DNA from: DATKZH01 sp964505295
GTDB taxonomy: Bacteria; Planctomycetota; Planctomycetia; Pirellulales; Thermoguttaceae
Direction of reading: 5' to 3'
DNA length: 25,123 nt
Assembly: GCA_964505295.1 (NCBI GenBank)
Contig: CAZDHR010000049.1
Coordinates: 1 to 25,123 of the forward strand
In this document: in pieces, positions 15,644-22,286 of the stretch
Numbering within the stretch: the first letter of the stretch is position 1
Layout of the letters: each line of letters begins with the position of its first letter
Made by a program: the position numbers and the translations under genes
Notes under the pieces: model-generated
Seen by the model: the letters and a program-made list of their open reading frames with translations, nothing else
Database searches by the model: none
What the model was told of the DNA's origin: nothing

Positions 15644-15941
15644 GCCGCAGGCGGGCGAATCGCCGCCCTCCGAGCCACGACCCCAGTGGGTAAGGGAGAG
15701 GCAGCCCTCTCCCTCCCCGTTGTCGCCATGGAGTCGGTTCTCCATATTTCCCGGCGTGCGGCTTTCCCGCACCGGGCGACCCCGATGAAATTGCCTCTTT
15801 CGAGGAACAAATCGCGACTACCTCGCTGGTGACGGCAGGGTCTGATCCCAAAGCGTGTCACGCGGCGATGGCTGGAAGTTGCTGTGTTTCTGGGGTTTCC
15901 CCTCGTGGGACCTGGGCCCCAAGCCGGCGGTGGACACACCG
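15644..15941. other. Spacer between convergent GH16 and M20 genes, with structured segment
   Basis: This is a convergent intergenic region of 298 bp. It contains the predicted three-way-junction fold at 15722-15780. A GGCGGGCGAATCGCCGCC hairpin just after the GH16 stop (about 15652-15669) could aid termination but lacks a T run. No gene is visible on either strand. Confidence 0.4.
15722..15780. other. Candidate structured RNA/DNA element (three-way junction)
   Basis: GTCGCC (15722-15727) pairs with GGCGAC (15775-15780), enclosing two hairpins: ATGGAG/CTCCAT (15728-15733 with 15740-15745) and GTGCGG/CCGCAC (15756-15761 with 15767-15772) with additional CCCG/CGGG pairing. On the minus strand the phrase GTGCGGGAAAGCCGCAC resembles the stem that precedes the reverse-transcriptase ORF in group II introns. 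No RT, domain V or intron boundary is seen, so it would at most be a relic. The orientation is undetermined. Confidence 0.35.
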
Positions 15942-17228
15942 CTAGCCGCTCTGCTCCGTGCCCGTTGCCAGACACAACGCGATGCGGCAGGCTTGCTGGA
16001 ACTCGGCCAGGTGGAGCTTCTCGGCGGTGGTGTGCGGGTTTCGTTGGCCGCAGCCGAGGGTGACGGTGGGGATGCCGCGGGCGGTCATCCAGTTGGCGTC
16101 GACGCCGCCGTTGGAGATGGCCAGCTCGGGCTCGCCGCCGGCCGTGCGAATGGCGGCTTGGGCGGCCACGACGCTCGGCTCGTCGGCCTTGAGCTTGAAC
16201 GACTCGTAGTCGAGCTGGCCTTGGAACTCGACCTGGCCGCAAGCCCCTTCCCGGTTGCGGACCGACTTGGCCGCGCCGCGGAACGCCCGCTCGATCGCCC
16301 GGACGATCCGACGGCGGAACGCCGGGTGGTGGCTGCGGGCCTCGGCGTAGACTTCGACGTGCGGGGTGACGACGTTGGTCGCGTCGCCGCCGCGGATCAC
16401 GCCCACGTTGCTCGTGCCCGTGCGCCCGTCCTTCTGGATCAGCCCGTGCCATCCCTCGCGGTGAAGCTCGGCGATGGCCACCGAGGCGATGGCGATCGCG
16501 CTGACGCCGTCCTCGGGCGCCCCGCCGGCGTGGCTGGCCAGCCCGTTCACGTCGATCTTGATGCGGTAGCCGCCGGTTGCGCCGATGGTAAGCTTCTCGG
16601 GCGAGCCGCCGTCGTAGTTGAAGGCCAACGGGGGTTTGCCCAGCATGCTGAGCCGCGCGTGGCGCGAGCCGAGCAGACCGACCTCCTCCTGGACCGTCCA
16701 GAAGAACGTGAGCGGCGGATGGGGGACGCCTTGGCGGAGGATCTCCAGCGCGGTCGTCAGCACGACGGCCGCGCCGGCGCGGTCGTCGGCGCCCAGGGCC
16801 GTGCCCTTATCGGCCGGGACGACGATTCCGTCGCGCACGACGGGCTTGACGCCTTCGCACAACGGCACGGTGTCGACATGGGCCATCAGCAACCGTCGCG
16901 CACCGCGGCGCGTGCCCGGCAGCTTGCAAGCCAGGTTGCCGGCCTCGCCGCCGAGCGGGCTTCGCTTGTGGGCCTGATCGGATCGGATCGCCCCGGCCGG
17001 CGCTCCGGCCCGGCGAAGCTGCTCGCGAATGAAGTCCAGCACGCGCCCCTCCCGGCCGCTCTTGCCCGGGATGGCCATCATCCGCAGCACCAACTCCCGG
17101 GCCCGTCGCGGATCGGGCGCGGAGGGCCGTGCCGCCGGGCGTTTGCATGGCGCTCGGCGGGCGGGTGCTGTTGACCTGGCGGCTGCCTTCCGTGACGTGA
17201 CTTTAACGCCTTGCTTCTTCTTCCTCAT
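15942..17228 (-). CDS. M20 family zinc metallopeptidase (tripeptidase/PepT-like)
   Basis: The ATG at 17228 is preferred over an in-frame TTG at 17270 because AGGGAAG lies about 9 nt upstream. The 428-residue product starts with about 40 very basic Lys/Arg/Ala residues (MRKKKQGVKVTSRKAA), an unusual unstructured leader. The M20 metal ligands follow in order: MAHVDTVP with His117 and Asp119, GADDRAG with Asp148 bridging, VQEEVGLLG with catalytic Glu181 and ligand Glu182, FNYDGG with Asp206, and a final His in NPHTTAEKL. A lid/dimerisation domain is inserted between Asp206 and the last His (ASHAGGAPEDGVSAIAIASV). The order and ligand types fit the PepT branch, which trims short peptides; cytosolic, as no signal peptide is present. 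It is transcribed divergently from the neighbouring deoxyribosyltransferase-like gene. Confidence 0.87.
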   Translation of the reverse strand: MRKKKQGVKVTSRKAAARSTAPARRAPCKRPAARPSAPDPRRARELVLRMMAIPGKSGREGRVLDFIREQLRRAGAPAGAIRSDQAHKRSPLGGEAGNLACKLPGTRRGARRLLMAHVDTVPLCEGVKPVVRDGIVVPADKGTALGADDRAGAAVVLTTALEILRQGVPHPPLTFFWTVQEEVGLLGSRHARLSMLGKPPLAFNYDGGSPEKLTIGATGGYRIKIDVNGLASHAGGAPEDGVSAIAIASVAIAELHREGWHGLIQKDGRTGTSNVGVIRGGDATNVVTPHVEVYAEARSHHPAFRRRIVRAIERAFRGAAKSVRNREGACGQVEFQGQLDYESFKLKADEPSVVAAQAAIRTAGGEPELAISNGGVDANWMTARGIPTVTLGCGQRNPHTTAEKLHLAEFQQACRIALCLATGTEQSG

Positions 17229-17253
17229 CGCGGTCGATCTTCCCTGCGGTGCC

Positions 17254-17281
17254 TTGCGAACTCGGCCCAAGAGCCTATCAT
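17254..17281 (+). promoter_or_regulatory. Promoter candidate for the deoxyribosyltransferase-like gene
   Basis: TTGCGA (17254-17259), a 16-nt spacer and TATCAT (17276-17281) lie in the short gap between divergent genes, giving a start near 17288 and a leader of about 40 nt before the GTG at 17327. Confidence 0.35.
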
Positions 17282-17326
17282 TCTAACGTTACGTCCACCA
17301 AGCGAGAAGGCGGAGGGAACGGACGG

Positions 17327-17773
17327 GTGCGGTTCTTCTTGGCAGGCATCATGCAGGGCTCGCTCACCGACGCGGCCCTGCACGACCAGAGCTATCGTGA
17401 GCGGATCAAGGAGCTGATCCGCGCCCACTTTCCGCAGGCCGACGTCTACGATCCCCTGGCCGATCACTCCGGCTCGATCCGGTACGACGAGGCGACCGGC
17501 CGCCGCGTGTTCTTCCGCCACAACGCCATGTGCCGCGAGGTGGACGTGCTCCTGGCCTTCCTGCCCGAGGCCTCCATGGGTACCGCGATCGAGATGTGGG
17601 AGGCGTACCAGCACGGCGCGGCGGTGATCGCGGTCAGCCCTATGGAGCACAACTGGGCGGTGAAGTTCCTCAGCCACGAGCTGTACGCCGACGTCCACCA
17701 GCTCGAAGCCGCCCTCGCAAGCGGCCAACTCGCCCGGCGAATCGCCGAAATCCGCAGCAAGGCGGCGCGCTGA
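17327..17773 (+). CDS. Nucleoside 2-deoxyribosyltransferase-like protein
   Basis: GTG 17327 is chosen because GGAGGG (17312-17317) lies 9 nt upstream and the fold begins directly with MRFFLAGIMQGS; an ATG at 17249 would overlap the divergent promoter region. The 148-residue protein has the short Rossmann-like pattern of nucleoside 2-deoxyribosyltransferases. FLAGIMQGS is at 4-12, VYDPLADHS at 40-48, and REVDVLLAFLPEASMGTAIE at 70-89. There Asp73 and Glu89 stand where the family has its conserved Asp and catalytic Glu (consensus SGTxxE). The unusual features are Met for Ser before GT and a HNAMCREVD stretch. It could cleave or modify N-glycosidic bonds of nucleotides, or only share the fold. 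Cytosolic; paired divergently with the M20 peptidase. Confidence 0.6.
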   Translation: MRFFLAGIMQGSLTDAALHDQSYRERIKELIRAHFPQADVYDPLADHSGSIRYDEATGRRVFFRHNAMCREVDVLLAFLPEASMGTAIEMWEAYQHGAAVIAVSPMEHNWAVKFLSHELYADVHQLEAALASGQLARRIAEIRSKAAR

Positions 17774-18089
17774 CGCGGCCCAGGCGTGCGGGCTCGTGCC
17801 CCGCGGCTTGCTCGCTGCCGCGGGGCCCGAGAGGGCGGCCGTTTGACGAGCCGGGCACGCCCACCGGAGGAGGAACGCTTTTCGCCGCGAGGGCCGGTTC
17901 GTGGGCGCATCGAGCCGTCTGAGCGTCCCGGCGCCCGAAAAACTGGAAGCACCCGGGGGTGGCCAGAAAATGCCTTGCGGCTTGACGGCGGAATCCCCTG
18001 CCGCGTATGGTGAGAAGTCCCGCCGGCCGCGATCGAGTGCGGTCAACCTTACCAGCACACCCCACCCCGAGCCGGAAGGGAGCATCGCA
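17774..18089. other. 316-bp spacer without a gene
   Basis: This spacer lies between the deoxyribosyltransferase-like gene and the GHL10-like gene. It holds the strong hairpin at 17793-17831 and the ribosome-binding site of the next gene (AAGGGAG near 18076-18082). The open frame through its right half lacks coding character, so the downstream gene is started at 18090. Confidence 0.4.
17793..17831 (+). terminator. Strong GC hairpin after the deoxyribosyltransferase-like gene
   Basis: GCCCCGCGGC (17798-17807) and GCCGCGGGGC (17817-17826) form a perfect 10-bp stem with a 9-nt loop, extended by CTCG/CGAG after one mismatch. It lies 20 nt past the stop codon but has no T run, so it may be a Rho-assisted or 3'-end-protecting stem. 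Confidence 0.4.
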
Positions 18090-19649
18090 ATGCTCAGCAG
18101 CATCACACTCTTGGCGTTAGTCGCAGGCTTGGCAACCGAATCGCCGGGCGTGGCTGGTCCTTACCACAAAACGTCGGAGACGGTGAACTATAAGTGTCTC
18201 TTCAACCACGAGCTTCTGATCGTCTGCCACAAGAAGGACAACAGTCCGCAGTACATCGCTTCCTTTATCGAAAAGCTCGAAGGTACCGACGTCGATGCGG
18301 TGATGTGCTGCCCGACCGCGTGGCGGGCGAACGTCTATCCCTCGGAAGTCGATCCGCAATGGAAGAAGTACACCCCCGAGCAGGTGTCGCCCAAGTTCAG
18401 GCCGTTCGACTACATTATGGAGTATATCCACTCCGGCGGCGATCCGGTGAAGGAGACGCTCGATGCCTGCCGGAAGTGCGGCAAGGACTTCTTCATCTCG
18501 TACCGCATGAACGACCACCATTACATTGCCGACGTTACCTGGCCCACCCACAACTTCTTCTGGCGCGAGCATCCCGAGTATTGGCTGGGGGATACGGACA
18601 CGTCGCCCTACGCGCGGGGGAAGGACAACGTCCGGCTGCTCGACTACAGGATTCCCGAAGTGAGGGATTACTACTACTCGATCCTCGAAGAGCTTTGCAC
18701 CAACTACGACGTCGACGGGGTCGAGCTCGACTTCCAGCGTTTCCCGCGGTTCTTCCACAACGACAAGATCGAGGAAGGCACGCAGGTGATGACGGCCTTC
18801 GTCCAGCGCATCAGGAAGATGCTGGACGCGACCGGCCGCCGGCGCGACAAGTCGCTGAAGCTCTGCGTGCGAGTGCCCGAGACCGTTGCCAAATGCGAGG
18901 AAGCGGGGCTCGACGTGGTCGGCTGGGACGCGCGGGGACTGGTCGACATGATCAACGTGTCGTCCTTCTACATCCATACCATGGAGCTGGGCATCGAGGA
19001 ATTCCAGGCGAAGACCCAACGGGCGAAGATCTACGGCGAGATGAACTACGTGACCTTCCAGAACAGCAAGGTCAGCACGTTCGCCCGCCGCTACACGACG
19101 ATCGCCGCGTACCGCGCCTCGGCGTTGAATCTCTTCCACCGGGGCGCGGATGGGCTGAGCCTGTTCAACTACGACTACGTTCCGAGCAAGCAGCGGCTCG
19201 CCATGGCCCCGGGGCTCAAGCGGATCACGGACGTCGAGTTTCTCAGGACCGTGTCGAAAGACTACGTCGTCTCGCGCGGCTTCGGCAGCCTCCCCGCGAG
19301 CAATGAGGCAACGATTGACCTGATCGTTCCCGACGACACGGCCCAGGTCACGTTTGAGCGGAGCGTGCTTCGCGTCGAGACGGAGAAGCCCTGCGCGGAT
19401 CTGGAGATCGCCGTGCGGCTCAACGGCGAGCCGCTCAAGCCGTGCGAGCACGGCGGCACGGAGCTGTTCGCCCCGCTGGCGCAGAATGCAGGCTACCCCG
19501 AACGCGAAATGCTGAAGTTCTACGGGGTTCCGCTTGACGTATTGACTCCCGGCAACAACAAGGTAGAAATCAGAAACGTGGACACCGCAAAGACATCATG
19601 CAAGTTTGTCTCCATGGAACTGGGTCTCTTCCGACCCGAGTGTCCATGA
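18090..19649 (+). CDS. Secreted TIM-barrel glycosidase-like protein (GHL10-like)
   Basis: The ATG at 18090 follows AAGGGAG by about 8 nt and opens a signal peptide (MLSSITLLALVAGLATESPG); the frame is open to 17901 but that part is not coding-like. The 519-residue product is a probable TIM barrel. DVDAVMCCPTAWRANVYPSE (67-86) is an early strand. KDFFISYRMNDHHY (132-145) is a middle strand. DVDGVELDFQRFPRFF (207-222) carries Glu212 and Asp214, the typical acidic strand-end motif of glycosyl-hydrolase-like families such as GHL10. VDMINVSSFY (285-294) follows. A beta-sandwich-like domain occupies the C-terminal 110 residues (ATIDLIVPDDTAQVTFERSV). It is predicted periplasmic or secreted, acting on polysaccharide. 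It could also be a non-catalytic relative; the exact family is uncertain. Confidence 0.65.
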   Translation: MLSSITLLALVAGLATESPGVAGPYHKTSETVNYKCLFNHELLIVCHKKDNSPQYIASFIEKLEGTDVDAVMCCPTAWRANVYPSEVDPQWKKYTPEQVSPKFRPFDYIMEYIHSGGDPVKETLDACRKCGKDFFISYRMNDHHYIADVTWPTHNFFWREHPEYWLGDTDTSPYARGKDNVRLLDYRIPEVRDYYYSILEELCTNYDVDGVELDFQRFPRFFHNDKIEEGTQVMTAFVQRIRKMLDATGRRRDKSLKLCVRVPETVAKCEEAGLDVVGWDARGLVDMINVSSFYIHTMELGIEEFQAKTQRAKIYGEMNYVTFQNSKVSTFARRYTTIAAYRASALNLFHRGADGLSLFNYDYVPSKQRLAMAPGLKRITDVEFLRTVSKDYVVSRGFGSLPASNEATIDLIVPDDTAQVTFERSVLRVETEKPCADLEIAVRLNGEPLKPCEHGGTELFAPLAQNAGYPEREMLKFYGVPLDVLTPGNNKVEIRNVDTAKTSCKFVSMELGLFRPECP

Positions 19650-19887
19650 ACCGATGATTCCGGTTTGACTGGTTCCCAAGCTCCAGCTTGGGAACCCCGA
19701 ACCGCGAAGCTCCGCTTCGTCCCTGTGGAAGCGGCGGCTTCCGTCAAGTGCGTTCCCAAGCCGGAGATTGGGAACGAGTGGAAGCCGGAGCTTGGGAACG
19801 AGTGAAGGCCACCGCCGTGGAGTTCCGGTGGCCACGACAGATGCTGGAACCGCGTGAACCGTCACCCCTTTGCAGGAGCAACCCATC
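19650..19887. repeat. Intergenic palindromic and tandem repeat cluster
   Basis: A near-perfect palindrome (GGTTCCCAAGCT at 19671-19682 with AGCTTGGGAACC at 19685-19696) is followed by CGAAGC/GCTTCG (19705-19719) and by CGTTCCCAAG (19751-19760). Two tandem 23-nt copies, 19758-19780 and 19782-19804 (AAGCCGGAG[A/C]TTGGGAACG...), differ at one base with a 24-nt period. All are variants of a CAAGCTCCAGCTTGGGAAC-type repeat I recall between genes in many planctomycetes and cyanobacteria. The cluster separates two secreted-hydrolase genes; no array of spacers is present, so it is not CRISPR. Confidence 0.6.
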
Positions 19888-21912
19888 ATGGCCACACGTT
19901 GGCGACCCACCGCCCTCTTGTCCTGCGTCCTTGCCTTTCTTCCGATTCTCGGCCAGGCGTTCGCGGCCGATGCCACGCCGCCGCGTCTGAAGCGGGCTGA
20001 CAGCTTCCTGGGCGTTCACTTCGACTTCCACGCGGGGGAGGACTGCACGGAGGTGGGCAAGAACACCACGCCGCAGATGGTCGAGAACATCATCCGGCTC
20101 GTCCGGCCCGACTACCTGCAAATCGACTGCAAGGGGCATCCCGGGCTGTCGAGCTACCCGACGAAGGTGGGACACCAAGCGCCGGGCATCATCGGCGATC
20201 CGCTCCGCGTATGGCGCGACGTGACCGCCCGGCACGGCGTCGCCCTCTACGTGCACTACTCGGGCGTGTACGATCGCACGTGCGTGCGCGAGCCCGGCTG
20301 GGCAGCCATCAATGCCGACGGCAAGCCGAACAGCCGGGCCACGTCGTTCTGGGGCCCGTACGCCGAGCGCCTGTTGATCCCGCAGCTCTGCGAGCTGGCC
20401 GGCGACTACGGCGTCGACGGCGCGTGGGTCGACGGCGAGTGCTGGGCCTCGGTGCCCGACTACGCCCCGAAGGCCCTGGCGGCGTTCAAGCAGGCCACGG
20501 GCATCGACGACGTGCCCCGCAAGCCGGGCGATCCCCACTGGTTCGAGTTCCTCCAGTTTCACCGCCAGGCCTTCCGCGACTATCTGTGCCACTACATCCG
20601 GGCGGTCAAAGAGCAGCACCCCGACTTCCAGCTTTGCAGCAACTGGGCCTTTACGGATCACATGGCCGAGCCGGTCTGCGCGCCGGTCGATTTTCTGTCG
20701 GGCGACTACTCGCCCCGCAACAGCGTCAACTCGGCGCGGCTTTCGGCCCGCTACCTGGCTCGCCAGGGCAAGCCGTGGGACCTGATGGCCTGGAGCTTCA
20801 GTTGGCCGGCCAACGATCGATCCGACCGGCGGCAGAAGACGGCCGTGCAGCTCAAGCGCGAGGCGGCGGTGGTGCTCGCCCTGGGCGGCGGGTTCCAGGC
20901 CTACTTCAAGCAGAAGCGCGACGGCTCGATCTACCCGGAGCAGATGCCCGTCATGGCCGAGGTGGCCCGGTTCTGCCGCGCCCGGCAGGCCGTCTGCCAC
21001 CACGCCGTGGCCGTGCCACAGGTGGGGCTGCTGCTGTCGACGGCCGACCAGTACCGCCGCATCCGGGGGCTCTTCAACCGCGACTACGCCCGTGTCAGCG
21101 GTGTTTTGCAGGCGTTGGTCGAAAGCCAACAGTCGGTCGAGGTGCTGGGCGAGCACCAGCTTGCCGGGCGATTAGCCGAGTACCCGGTGATCGTCGTGCC
21201 CGAGTGCGAATACCTGGAGCCCGATTTCCGCAAGAGCCTGGCCGCGTACGCAAGCGAGGGCGGGAACTTGCTGCTGGTCGGCCCCAGCGCGGCCCGGCTG
21301 TTCGAGTCGGAGCTGGGCGCCGAGCTGCCGGCCGAGACGAAGCCCGACGCGACGGTCGAGCTCGCCCACGGCGACTCGACGACGACACTGAAGGGCCAAG
21401 CAATCGAGGTTGCGCTGCCGGAAGGGGCCAAGCCGTTCGGCTCGCTTCGCGCGAGCGACGATCCCCAGTCGGCCTCGCACCCGGCCGCCGCCATCGTCGC
21501 CTACGGCCGGGGCCGAATCGCCGCGACGTTCTTCACCGCCGGTCAGCCCTATCTGAAGGGACGCCCCGAGCCGTTGCGGCGTTTCCTCAACGATCTCGTC
21601 CGGGAACTGTTTGCCCAACCGCTGGTCGAGGTGAAGGGCTCGTCCGACGTCGACGTGTGCGTGGCCCGCAATCACGGCAAGCTGTTGGTCAACTTGCTCA
21701 ACACGGCCGGCCCGCACCAGACGGAGCCCGTCCTCGAGACGATCCCGCCGGTCGGCCCGCTTGACGTGACGATCCGCCTGGATGCCCGACCGGCCGCCGT
21801 CACGCTCGAGCCGGGCGCCCGGCCCATGGACTTCGATTTCGACGACGGCCAGCTTCGGCTCGTGGTCCCGAAGCTGGAAATTCACGACGTCCTGGTGGTC
21901 GAAACGAAGTGA
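19888..21912 (+). CDS. Secreted glycoside-hydrolase-like protein (GH29/GH42-like TIM barrel plus GATase-like domain)
   Basis: The ATG at 19888 is used because AGGAG (19874-19878) lies 9 nt upstream; an in-frame start at 19870 is inferior. The 674-residue product has a signal peptide (to about residue 27). A TIM barrel follows with RPDYLQIDCKGHPG (73-86), VALYVHYSGVYD (118-129) and YGVDGAWVDGECW (174-186), where Asp182 in the WVDG motif sits at the nucleophile position of alpha-L-fucosidase-like (GH29) barrels. After about residue 390 a Rossmann-like domain with YPVIVVPECEYLEPDF and YASEGGNLLLVGPSA resembles the GATase-like domain of GH42 beta-galactosidases. A C-terminal beta-sandwich follows (PLDVTIRLDARPAAVTLEPG). 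It is predicted to cleave terminal sugars from polysaccharide outside the cytoplasm; specificity is not readable. Confidence 0.7.
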   Translation: MATRWRPTALLSCVLAFLPILGQAFAADATPPRLKRADSFLGVHFDFHAGEDCTEVGKNTTPQMVENIIRLVRPDYLQIDCKGHPGLSSYPTKVGHQAPGIIGDPLRVWRDVTARHGVALYVHYSGVYDRTCVREPGWAAINADGKPNSRATSFWGPYAERLLIPQLCELAGDYGVDGAWVDGECWASVPDYAPKALAAFKQATGIDDVPRKPGDPHWFEFLQFHRQAFRDYLCHYIRAVKEQHPDFQLCSNWAFTDHMAEPVCAPVDFLSGDYSPRNSVNSARLSARYLARQGKPWDLMAWSFSWPANDRSDRRQKTAVQLKREAAVVLALGGGFQAYFKQKRDGSIYPEQMPVMAEVARFCRARQAVCHHAVAVPQVGLLLSTADQYRRIRGLFNRDYARVSGVLQALVESQQSVEVLGEHQLAGRLAEYPVIVVPECEYLEPDFRKSLAAYASEGGNLLLVGPSAARLFESELGAELPAETKPDATVELAHGDSTTTLKGQAIEVALPEGAKPFGSLRASDDPQSASHPAAAIVAYGRGRIAATFFTAGQPYLKGRPEPLRRFLNDLVRELFAQPLVEVKGSSDVDVCVARNHGKLLVNLLNTAGPHQTEPVLETIPPVGPLDVTIRLDARPAAVTLEPGARPMDFDFDDGQLRLVVPKLEIHDVLVVETK

Positions 21913-22286
21913 CGGCCTCCGCGGCGACTTCTGCCGGGAGGGGGACCCGTAGTAGGCAAGGGCGGTGCCGGTCGCCGTTTCGCCCATCGGGGGTCGCAGC
22001 ATCCGATCGCCCGTATCGCAAACTCTTACCTCTTTTGCGCATTCGCCCATTGACCTCCATGCGCCGCCGATGCGAGAATTCGCGAAGCCGGTGAGGTGTG
22101 CGTCGGCGGGGTAGGAAGCTCCGCGGGCCACGTCTCCTCTGCTGTGCAATCCACGGATGTCCGCACGGACCATGCACGAGCGAAGTCGCGAGACGTCCCC
22201 GTTTCGTGGGCTTCCGTTAATCGGCCTCAGCGCATCGTCCGTGCAGGCTCCTCCTGGTCCCGCTTAACGCAAAGGAGAGACAAGCG
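21913..22286. other. 374-bp spacer, nothing recognised
   Basis: This gap between two same-strand secreted-hydrolase genes shows no convincing gene, repeat or terminator. Only the downstream ribosome-binding site AAAGGAGAG, about 9 nt before the ATG at 22287, is clear. Confidence 0.4.

Noticed and set aside
15722..15780. Annotation as a real group II intron
   Set aside because: No reverse transcriptase, domain V or splice boundaries are present; only one short stem is reminiscent.
15855..17174. 439-codon open frame on the plus strand
   Set aside because: It is antisense to the M20 peptidase, which has all metal ligands in order.
19758..19804. Possible CRISPR repeats
   Set aside because: There are only two 23-nt copies placed head to tail without spacers, and no cas genes.
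19744..21156. 470-codon open frame on the minus strand
   Set aside because: It is antisense to the GH29/GH42-like gene; starts are poor and there are no recognisable domains.
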